Assembly: GCA_018857735.1 (NCBI GenBank)
Contig: JABMCL010002073.1
Coordinates: 507,501 to 571,500, forward strand
DNA: 64,000 bases
Direction of reading: 5' to 3'
DNA from: Alviniconcha marisindica
Taxonomy: Eukaryota; Mollusca; Gastropoda; Provannidae
This document shows positions 1 to 11,200 of the stretch, piece after piece; within the stretch, counting starts at the first letter, position 1; every line of letters begins with the position of its first letter. The notes under the pieces were generated by a model. That model searched no databases. It saw nothing but the letters and a program-made list of their open reading frames with translations, and was not told where the DNA came from. Position numbers and translations under genes: made by a program.

Positions 1-720
1 CCAGATTGCCAAACTCCAAGCACTGGTTTACGACATCAAGGTGCCGGAAAAATAAAAAGCAAAGCTTGATGAGTCCAAAGATTATAGATACATCTTTGTA
101 TTAATAATCTTTGATGAGTCTTAGCATGTACCACACTCCAGGTCTCGCTTTCTGGCACCTTCCTGGTAGCAAGGATGTTATGTCGTAAACTAGTACTTGC
201 AGTTTGAGCATGTGCAACTGAACACAAGGTCCCTTATGCAGAATGGGTCCAGCTGCACAGGCTACGGTCACCAAAGGGACTGTACTTGGGTCCATCCCTC
301 TTTCGGAGCGGTTACTCGTTTTTTCGTCTTGATGTTGAAATGATTACGTACGCTGCTTCATCCAGTAGCCTAGTCTGGCTTAGTGCAGCGGAGTAGGGAC
401 TTCTTCCGTTCCCCACCCCCACCTCGTCGCAATGTGTCGTAAAAGATCGTATGTATACATAGATGTTTGGCCATGATGCAAGCCCATGGCTTTAGGTGTC
501 GTCGAGTAGGGCGACATCTGTGTTCGGGACAAGCTGTTGCCACCACTGATTCATGTTGTGAACAAACCATGCGGTGATGTGGCTGCCACTTTTCTGCTAA
601 GTTCACACACATGTATGTGTATGCATTCAATTTGTATATCTGATTTTTCCAGCCGTTAATTAAACTGTTGTGCTCCAGCCACAAGGAGGCTTTTAGTCAA
701 GCCCGGAATATGCGTTGAAA
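1..720. other. 5' flank of the phosphatase gene, with an inverted duplication
   Basis: No recognisable gene. Positions 8-53 and 149-206 form two arms of an imperfect inverted repeat (about 24 of 27 bases match in the core, one arm carrying about 20 extra bases). A second small inverted pair surrounds 80-115 (AAAGATTAT / ATAATCTTT). The first 54 bases read in frame to a TAA stop (ending KVPEK) and could be the tail of an upstream exon, but the inverted copy and lack of context make this unsafe. The promoter and transcription start of the downstream gene presumably lie here; I see no convincing TATA box. Confidence 0.4.
710..718 (+). promoter_or_regulatory. Minimal upstream ORF (Met-Arg-stop) just before the phosphatase start
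   Basis: ATG CGT TGA at 710-718 ends two bases before the main ATG at 721. If the mRNA leader includes this position, ribosomes meet this two-codon ORF first and could reinitiate poorly because of the tiny spacing. It is seen directly in the sequence; its use is inference. Confidence 0.35.
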
Positions 721-826
721 ATGAAATACGGACGTGAATCTGCATCGACCACCGAAGTGATGCTCGCTGCTGTTGTGTGGGTGCTGGTAGCCGCGCTTGT
801 AAACGCAAATGTTGAAGACGACGAAG
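721..826 (+). CDS. ACP7: ACP7-like exon 1: signal peptide
   Basis: Codes residues 1-35 plus one base; donor AAG|GTAAGC. The hydrophobic run LAAVVWVLVAAL is a typical signal-peptide core. In-frame ATGs at 721 and 760 both keep this core; the second gives a shorter n-region. Confidence 0.8.
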
Positions 827-3800
827 GTAAGCTCATGCTTTTTTTGTCGTTTTTAGAGGTGTGAAATGTATAAGTGTAATAATGTAACGACCAGTTCCCC
901 AGTGATCGAGTAATTAACACAGCAGCTTCTTCGTCTTTGAATGCCTTCCTAAGCACAGTGGGGATTCCTGTAGTAAGGGCCAAAATCTACAGTGGATGGT
1001 GCAAAAATCTCTTCAATTTTTTCTGCATTTTTATTTTTTTATTTTTTTAAATGGTGTATGACTTGGTTTTAGGTCAAGCTAGGTCATTGGCTATCATTAA
1101 TCAGTTTAATGATTAACCATAGTCCTGAGGTGACCCTAGGTCAGTAAGTGGATGATGGGGCGTTAAACATCCAAAAACTAGGTAACTAAGTTACTAAGTT
1201 ACTAACCATAGTGGTCCCAAGGGCAAGACCCTGACTGGTGTAGCCCAAGTTTTCTAGTTGATGAAGTGATGCTTAATGTCCTCGGATGTCGGCTGACATA
1301 TTAGGGACAAGCTGAGACCAATGCTGAAGCATGGTTCAATAAATCTTTACGTCTGGACACAGCTTGTTAGGATGGACAGCCCAGGATGGCCACCTCGAGT
1401 CTCACACAGCTCCTGAACTATGTAGTTTTCTAGTTCTACAACCCCACTTTTTAAACTAGTGTGATCCTGTCCATAAGATTATGAAAGCTAATGTCAAGTT
1501 AAAAAATGGGTAAGACTAAGAGGTTCATTAATTGTAGTAATTCTACAACCCCATTTTTATTAATTTGAAAAGTAGTGTGATCCAGTCCATAAGATAAGAT
1601 TAAGAAAGCTAATGCCAGACCTAAAAAGTGGGTAAGACTAAGATTTTTGGATTTAAAATAAATGGCATCAGAATGTGTGAATCAATAAATTATTAAACAG
1701 GTATCAAGATCCAAACACAAAAAAGTTCAAACAAACACTTGCTTATTTTACACGGACAGCAGTCGTTCTGTTTCAGATTTTTAATTAAACAGGTAGTCTA
1801 TAGAGCTTTTAACGTAAGACCTGTTTTCTTTCTTTCTGCAGCGCTGTGCACTCCACAGCATGTTCACACTGCTTATGGAGACTCTCTGGATGAGATTGTC
1901 ATTGTCTGGGCAACGCTAGGCAAGTGCAGCACTCGGATAGAGTTTGGCACTTCAGAGTGGGGTCTGGACCAACACATCAATGGCACCAGTGCAGAATTCT
2001 GGGAACAGAATTTTCGTGGCTTGCACAACCTTCATCGTGTAAAATTGGCAGTAAGTGTGTCAGTCAATCAGTGAATCAGAATGGTGTTTGTATGGCGCAA
2101 ATTGATATAATATGTTCTAAGCACCTCACGTAATGCATATAATATATAAACGTAATACTGAAATACTATAAAGTATAATACAATATAAATATAAAGGTAA
2201 CACAGCAACATTATGCCCTTCAGATAATATACAATTATACATAATGTTTAACAATACTAACTATACAACACACACTGCACGTACACACACATGCTGCACG
2301 TACATAATTATACATTATATGCACACACATACATGTGCACATGCACACACGTGCAGAAGTAGCTACAGGAAGATTATTCTCAGAAAACGTTGCGATTGTT
2401 AGGATTGTTAATCAGTGAAGTGGATGGTGAAAAGGTAGGATTGAAGTTTGGATTTGAAGGTGTTTAGGGTTTTCATATATGTGTACACATTGATTTAAAA
2501 GTAAGTGCGCTTTTGCACTTCTGGCCTTTATACTTTTTAGAACATATTTGTGCATAATGGCTTTTAATTGAAAATCGTACTTGTGGAATGGCCATACTTT
2601 CGTACAGTTCTGCCAGTTTGAATCTTTGGTACAGACTTCCTGACTCAGTGACTGTGTCTGAAAACGTGCATTCTGTGGCCACAGGACTTTTACTAAATCT
2701 TAGTTTCCTTTTAGTTTACACAGCATCACACAATATCAGCCAACTGAGGATTTAGGAGAGAGAGAAAATTACCAAGTGTGGTGAACCATGAAGTGACATA
2801 TAGATCGCTGCTTTTGAAACTAGCTGAAACACATGCTGCAGAGAGCTGTAATGTTTTTGATCCAGCCAAGTGAAAGAAAGTCAATGCCCAGAGCAGCTGT
2901 TCATGAATCATTGTGACACACCTTTTGGGGGCGATGTGTTCGCTCTCAATCTCATTCAAACACAGTGGAACCCGCTTTAAAACGAAGTGGCTGAAAACAC
3001 CAAAATGTTGACTTTTGAACAAAATGTGAAAAACTCACGCTAAGATGAGAAGTGAAATTGCAAGGAAAGTGTATGGCTGTAATTTTGAAACCACTTTGAC
3101 CTTGACCTTAACCTGACTCCGCATCTTCAGTTTATTTTCCTCTTCTTTCTTTTTCTACCTAATGACATCAATGATGAATGCAACATCAATTAAATGGGCA
3201 AGACAATAAACTGAACAGTTGAATTATGTATTATGTATGATGCATACAGATAATATATGAATTATATTGATCAGCAAAGCTGTTTCAGTATTCGGCCAAC
3301 CTTCACTGAGCTTTCTTGTCAATGAAAAACTTTTTTCTTTTTCAAACAGAATTTGCTCCCTTCAACAACCTATTTCTACCGTCCGCTGAGCAACAATATT
3401 GGAAGCGGGCCTTTCTACTTCAAAACTCCACGCACAGACCTGGTGAGAGAGATTTGTGTGACTGAACAGATTAAATACTGATTGAACCGGTTCGCTTTTT
3501 CCATGTCAATCAGGGGATAGTGATGTAAAATGTGTTCAGGGCTATCAGTGTATAGTTCAAAGTGTCTGGATACTTTAAGTCAGCCTGATGTGGATGGCTC
3601 AGTCCTCAGTTTGTCTGCTCCCTGGCAACCCACCGGCTGTTGTCAGGTCACTTCAGCTGTTCTGTTCCATGTGTTTTGGTGATGTTTTCTTTGGGCATTA
3701 CGTGCAAGGCTTAATGCATTCTGTGCCCTATTGTCTTTGTGCTTTCTTTTCAGTATTGAGTAACTGATAACACAGCAGGCTGGGGTCATTACTGACTGGG

Positions 3801-4056
3801 GCCATAGCCTTAGGACAGAGTGCATACATTTGCTGATTAAAGATATTTAACAATATTTTTTGTATAATAATAATAAAATATATTTCAGTGATTCCTCTAG
3901 ATATTTTTCAAACCAATGTGACATCTATGCGGAGGTGAAAGTGGTTCACACATGCACACACACAACACACAACACACACACACACACACACATATGACTG
4001 GTGCTCCAAAAGTCACACACACACACACACAAAACACACACACACACAACACACAC

Positions 4057-4095
<39 letters not shown>

Positions 4096-5321
4096 ACACA
4101 CACACACACACACCAACACTCACTATCTGTGCTGCGTTGTTGTGTGGTGTGTTTGTTGGGGGTTTGGTATGTGTGTGTTCAGGTGTGTGTGTGCATGTGT
4201 GTCTGTGATTTTTGGAGCACCAGTCATACGAAATAACAGCTGATACGTCTGACCTTTGGCAAATATTTTTTCCATTATATCCTGATCTTAACTGGTAAAA
4301 TATCAGAACATACCAGTTAATATGCACCCAGTATTTCATTATAACATATCTCCAGGGCCTTTTGGTGATGGTGATGCATGTGTAGGTGTGATCCCACCCA
4401 CCCACACCCACTACCCCCTACCCCTCCCTGGGTCATGTTTGATTCGTTTCTTCAGACCTGTTTCTGTGTCTTTCACTTTCAGGATTGGTCTCCTCACTTG
4501 CTGGTGTTTGGAGACCTGGGTGTCCACACCCACACCATCCCCTTCCTCGTGGAGGAGGCCCTGAAAGGAGAATACACAGCCCTGCTCCATGTGGGGGATT
4601 TCGCTTACAACCTCAAGGATAAAGACGGACTTGTAAGCTGGAGCGGATATGGAGGCGGTTGGTTGGGGAGGGGGGCGGGGGAGCATTTTAAAATTTGTTT
4701 GTACGTTAGGATTGGATTTGAAGGGCTTGATTCGTTTCCTGGAATAATGTTTGAATTTTGAATTTTTATGCATGTACTCTTTTATATTGGTTAGCTGAGT
4801 TATTTTCATCCCCTTACCCCACTTTGTGTGTGTGTGTGTGTGTGTACATATAATTCTGTATTCATGACTGTATGTTTGTGGGCATAGACATAGTTGTACT
4901 CTGTGTGTGTGTGTGTGGTAAGTGTGTATGTATGCATATGTGTGTGTGTGTGTGTGTGTGCGGCTAGTGTGTGTATGCGTGTATGTGTGTGTGTGTGTGG
5001 CAAGTGTGTGTGTCCATGTGTGCATGCACGCTCATGTGTGTGTGTGCCTGCCTTTGTCATCTGTGTTTGGGTGGGTGTAGATATTCACAGGATCTTGCTC
5101 ACACACATACAGCCCATTTGGTGTTCACTTTTGGGCAATGACAACAACAGCTCAGTCGGCTGACATCTTTATTGTTGTTGCCTCAGGTCGGGGATCAGTT
5201 CATGCGACTCATTGAGCCTGTTGCTGCCTTTTTGCCCTACATGACGTCTCCTGGAAACCATGGTATTCTGTTTTCCTTTCTTCCAACCTTTTTTTCTTTA
5301 CTCAGTTTATTTGTTTTATGT

Positions 5322-5368
<47 letters not shown>

Positions 5369-5480
5369 AGCATCAACATCCACTGATATATTCACAGTAT
5401 GCAGTTTAGTAATATGGGAGGAAGCAAATATTTATGCTTAAAAGTTGTAGAAGAAATGATATGGAGGAAAAAAGATAAAG

Positions 5481-5537
<57 letters not shown>

Positions 5538-8231
5538 ACACACACACATAAAACAGATGATGCAGACACAGAAAGGCAATGGTTAGCAGCACTGCAAATT
5601 TTTAGATCACTGAAAAAACTTTTTGGTCTGTTCATTTCATATCCTTAAGAAAAAGCTAACTGACAACAACAAAGTGCCTGAACACCTCTGTTTCATGTGT
5701 CCAACATCTGTCACATAATGCCATTGCAAACTGTGTCAGAAATACTGAACACCAACAAAAGATTTAGTGCATCGAGGCAGAGCAGCAAAACCAGACGTAA
5801 AGCACATCATAGTAATAATATGCAGGCTGTTGTGGAACCAGATGTTCAAGGATTAAAAAAAACTGAGTGGTGATTAAATTGTGAAATGGCTTCTTTGTGT
5901 TGTGTGGTTTCAGAGATTGACAGCAACACATTCATCCACTACTGACATTGTCAAATGGTTTCTTCGTGTTGTGTGGTTTCAGAGATTGACAGCAACACGT
6001 TCACCCACTACTGCTTTTGTCAAATGGTTTCTTTGTGTTGTGTGGTTTCAGAGATTGACAGCGACACATTCACCCACTACTGCCATTGTCAAATGGTTTC
6101 TTTGTGTTGTGCGGTTTCAGAGATTGACAGCGACACATTCACCCACTACTGCCATTGTCAAATGGTTTCTTTGTGTTGTGGGTTTCAGAGATTGACAGCG
6201 ACACATTCACCCACTACTGCCATTGTCAAATGGTTTCTTTGTGTTGTGCGGTTTCAGAGATTGACAGCGACACATTCACCCACAACTGCCATTGTCAAAT
6301 GGTTTCTTTGTGTTGTGTGGTTTCAGAGATTGACAGCGACACATTCACCCACTACTGCCTTTGTCAAATGGTTTCTTCGTGTTGTGTGGTTTCAGAGATT
6401 GACAGCGACACATTCACCCACTACTGCCATTGTCAAATGGTTTCTTTGTGTTGTGTGGTTTCAGAGATTGACAGCGACACATTCACCCACTACTGCCATC
6501 GGTTCTCCATGCCCCAGTCCCAGTGGCCAATGAGTGCCAACAAACTGTGGTACAGCTTCAACGTCGGACCAGCCCACTTCATCAGGCAGGTTCACTTACT
6601 CTCGGTGTTGTGTGCACAGACCTGTTTACTCGTACGATTGGGGCATATTTTGTACACCTAAATTTTCAGAATATGATAATCTGCAAATTTCCCCAAAAAT
6701 ACGATCACAAATCTTTCTACACTTGTTTTGGAATTCTTTTGTTTTCCAGTCCGGAATATGCCCCAGTTTTGGGTTTTCGGTCACACATGTGTAAGTGTCA
6801 TGACCTCTCACTGCTGTAGTGTCAGTTTCTGTGTTGCGCTTTTTGTAGTCTTAGCACTGAATTCTCAGGCAAGTCAAATCAAGGCTTGCATTTCTGCTGC
6901 CAAATATGAGCATTCACCATTTTTCTGGAAGCCATGTTGAAATTATTTTCAGATCATTTTCACTGAGAACAAATGAAACAGGAAAAATAAATTAAAATAT
7001 TCTAACTATACTGAGTATACGATTAAAAAAATGTTTAAAATGTACTCATATCTGTATTCGAGTGTAAACAGGTCTGTGTGCATGACTTTAAATTTCATTT
7101 TAGCGCTTCGGTATCCCTTGTGGGGAAACTGTGACCTGAGTAAGGCTACAGCAGCCACAAGAACAGCGCTACCCACTCCTGTCAATGTGTGACAGTATTT
7201 CCGTGTGTCCAGACGGTGATACGGCAGGCAGTGTTTGGGATGTTTAATGGGCGCGCAGGTGTTGATGCATGCAACTGATTGCCCGTGGGAGCTGCGCAAA
7301 CACCGTTAGAGAGTCTGCAGTGAAAGTTGACTCTGGGAGAAAAATCCCTTGCCGCACCTCCGAATGGAACCAACGTTGGCGTTGCGCCTGGCATTTGGCT
7401 CTCAGGCTCCACCAGCTGAGCTGCCCCAACACCAGTGCATACAGTGTAATGTAATGTAAAAGAGTTTTTGTAAGGCGCTTTCACCTGACGTGAGCCCAAA
7501 GTGCACAGGACAAACAAACAAAATTAAAACGGGGGGGAGGACAAAATATATACACGGCCTAGAGCATGATGAACCCTACTAACTACATAAACACACAGCA
7601 ACACATCATTCAGCATCTTTCTCATCACGTTCAACACACACACGCATGCATGCACTCACACTCACACGCATGTGAGCGCGTGCACGCACGCATTCACTCA
7701 CTTGTGGAATGAATGGCACATGACTGCACGTAACTGCATGCATGTGGGGTTGCATGATTTACCCTTCATGTTATGCTGTCACAGAATATCGATATGATGG
7801 TGCAGTGGAGAGGAACAGCTGGTGGAAGACCACCCTGGTGAGGGACCACTCCTCACTTAAAGGAACTGGCCTTCTCAGTTCCACTTCCAGCAAAAAGACG
7901 ATTCTGTTGTTGTTTTAATTTCAGTTTTCAGTCACTGTTGTTCTGCAGCATTATATTTTCTCTCTCTCTCTCAAAAGTGTGAAAAGGGGTTGATTTTCAG
8001 GGTGGGAAGCTTGTTCTTGTGTACTGTATGCATGTCAACCTTTGTGTGTGTGTGTGTGTGTGTGTGTGCATGTTTGTGTGTGTGTGTGTGTGTGTGTGCG
8101 CTTGCCATATGTACATGTGCATGCTTGTGTGTGTTTGCGATATGTGTGTGTGTGCATGTGTGTGTTTGCGATAGGTGTGTGTGTGTGTGCGTGGACGCAT
8201 TCATGTGTGTGTATGTGTGTGTGCACATGCA

Positions 8232-8265
<34 letters not shown>

Positions 8266-11200
8266 CATGTGTTTGTGTGCGTGCATGTGTTTGTTTACGA
8301 TATGTACATATGTGTATGCATGTGTGTGTACATGCATGTGTGTGTTTGCGATACATAGGTGTGTCGGTGTGGATATGTGCATATGTGTGCATGCTTCTCA
8401 GCAGTAAAGTTACTTGTTCTTTCCTTCACAGCTACTCCACAGAGGTGTTCTTCACACTGCAGGGGAGTCTGGTACAGAAGCAGCTGGACTGGCTGGTGGA
8501 TGACCTCAGAAAGGCCAACGCACAGCGAGATGAGCGACCTTGGATCATCGCCTTTGGCCATCGCCCCATGTACTGCTCAACAAATGACGGGGATGACTGC
8601 ACCAAAAACAGCTCCCTCGTCCGAGCAGGGTAATGCTTCTCTTTCCTTCCTGTCTTCATGTTTGTTTTACTCTGTAATAGATTTTTGTTTACTGGGGGTG
8701 GGGAAGGTGGGGGGGGCTTGTATGCTCTTTTTTTTGTCTTTCTCCCATTAACTTTTCATCTGCATCGTTTTCCCTGGCAAGTGCTTTTGTCGTTCAGTTC
8801 AGTTCAAGGTGGTATCTGTGCGCTCGGAAAAGCTCTGCTGTAGTCTTACTCAGGTCACTGAAAAGTCCACCCCGTCTCTCAGAAGTTTCCCAAGCCCTGC
8901 TGTAGTCTTACTCAGGTCACTGAAAAGTCCACCCCTCTCTCAGAAGTTTCCCAAGCTCTGCTGTAGTCTTACTCAGGTCACTGAAAAGTCCACCCCTCTC
9001 TTAGAAGTTTCCCAAGCCCTGCTGTAGTCTTACTCAGGTCACTGAAAAGTCCAGCCCTCTCTCAGAAGTTTCCCAAGGCTGCCTTTGAAACAGTTCCAAT
9101 GTTCATCTGACTGGCAATGGCCGTCTCGTGTCCTTTCAAGGAAATCATCTAGTGCTTCCGCTTTCCGCACCTCTCTCCTCCAGGCAACCAGTGGTGTGAT
9201 GTTGAGCTGTTGTAGCTTAAATGTAATCTGCACTGTGCGTAAATCCTCACCAGCCTTCTGCACAGTTTTGGATATTGGTGAGTAAGACTGCTAACAGACT
9301 GGTGCAGTTTTGGATATTGTTGAGTAAGACTGCTAACAGATTGGTGCAGTTTTGGATATTGTTGAGTAAGACTGCTAACAGATTGGTGCAGTTTGGGATA
9401 TTGTTGAGTAAGACTGCTAACAGATTGGTGCAGTTTGGGATATTGTTGAGTAAGACTGCTAACAGACAGGTGCAGTTTGGGATATTGTTGAGTAAGACTG
9501 CTAACAGGCTGGTCCAGTTTTGGGTATCGTTGAGTAAGACTGCTAACAGGCTGGTCCAGTTTTGGGTATCGTTGAGTAAGACTGCTAACAGGCTGGTCCA
9601 GTTTTGGGTATCGTTGAGTAAGACTGCTAACAGGCTGGTCCAGTTTTGGGTATCATGGAGTAAGACTGCTAACAGGTTGGTCCAGTTTTGGATATCGTTG
9701 AGTAAGACTGCTAACAGGTTGGTCCAGTTTTGGATATCGTTGAGTAAGACTGCTAACAGATTGGTCCAGTTTGGGATATCGTTGAGTAAGACTGCTAACA
9801 GATTGGTGCAGAGTTTTTGGATATTGTTGAGTAAGCCTGCTAACAGATTGGTCCAGTTTTGGATTTAATTGAGTAAAACTGCTAACAGATTGGTGCAGAG
9901 TTTTGGATATTGTTGAGTAACACTGCTAACAGATTGGTGCAGAGTTTTGGATACAGTTGAGTAAGACGGCTAACAGATTGTTTGCTTGCTGCGCGCGTGG
10001 TTTTCAGACTGGAGGACGTGTTCTACCACTACGGGGTGGACATCGTCCTGCAGGCCCACGAGCACAACTACGAGCGACTGTACCCCATGTACAGAGGGGT
10101 GGTGGTGTCCACCAACTACACCGACCCCCGGGCGCCCGTCCAGATCATCTCTGGGGCTGCAGGCAGCAAGCATGGGGTGGACCTGTTCCAGAGTCCGCCA
10201 AAACGTAAAACATCTTTTCATTGTTTTTTTTGTGTGTGTGTGTGATATGGGGGGGGGGGGGGTGGGGCCTTTTTGAGGGTGGGGTGGGGTGGGTTTTCAC
10301 CTCTCTGCCGTTTACTCCTTATGCAGCAGAGAAAAGTTTTGTAGTACCTTTGACAGGCGTAAAAGTTGTCCTGTGAAAATTGGATGTTTGCGTGTGCAGC
10401 TGGGAATGGGAGTAAATGGGTTAGAAATTGCATGCAGCTGCTTTTCCTGCATGATTTTCGTTGGTCCTCAAAAACGAGTGAACCGCTAATAAAAGAGACG
10501 GATACAAGAGAGAATGTTGCATTGGATGGAAAGAGAGAATGTTTCATTTGCTGGAAAGAGAATGCTTCGTTGGATGGAAAGAGAGAATGCTTCATTGGAT
10601 GGAAAGAGAGAATGTTTCACTTGATGGAAAGAGAGAATGCTTCATTGGATGGAAAGAGAGAATGCTTCATTGGATGGAAAGAGAGAATGCTTCATTGGAT
10701 GGAAAGAGAGAATGTTTCATTTGATGGAAAGAGAGAATGTTCATTGGATGGAGCCAATCTGGCAAACCCCTCTGTGTAAGTGATGTTGCTGATGGGGACT
10801 ATTTTTATAACCCTTTGCTCAGTGTGGCCACAGCTAATTGCGTAGTGCATGTGACTTTGTCAGTTTACACGGTCATTATCTTGAACTTGTAAAAGTACTC
10901 GGAGGTATGGGCCGAGAAATGGCTTTACATTTCTCATGAAAATTACTGGTCCAGCAGACCAGCGGAAGGGAGAGTTCCACTGGTCCAGTGGCCATTTTAT
11001 TGGCCATACCAGTGGAAGGGAGAGTTCCACTGGTCCAGTGGCCATTTTATTGGCCATACCAGCGGAAGGGAGAGTTCCACTGGTCCAGTGGCCATTTTAT
11101 TGGCCATGCCAGTGGAAGTCTCCCTTCCACTGGTATGGCCAGTAAAAGAGAGAGTTCCACTGGTCCACTGGCTGGTAAAAGAGAGAGTTCCACTGGTCCA

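Noticed and set aside
9275..9868. 197-codon open frame of SKTANRLVQFW repeats
   Set aside because: It lies wholly in an intronic 42-bp minisatellite whose period is a multiple of three.
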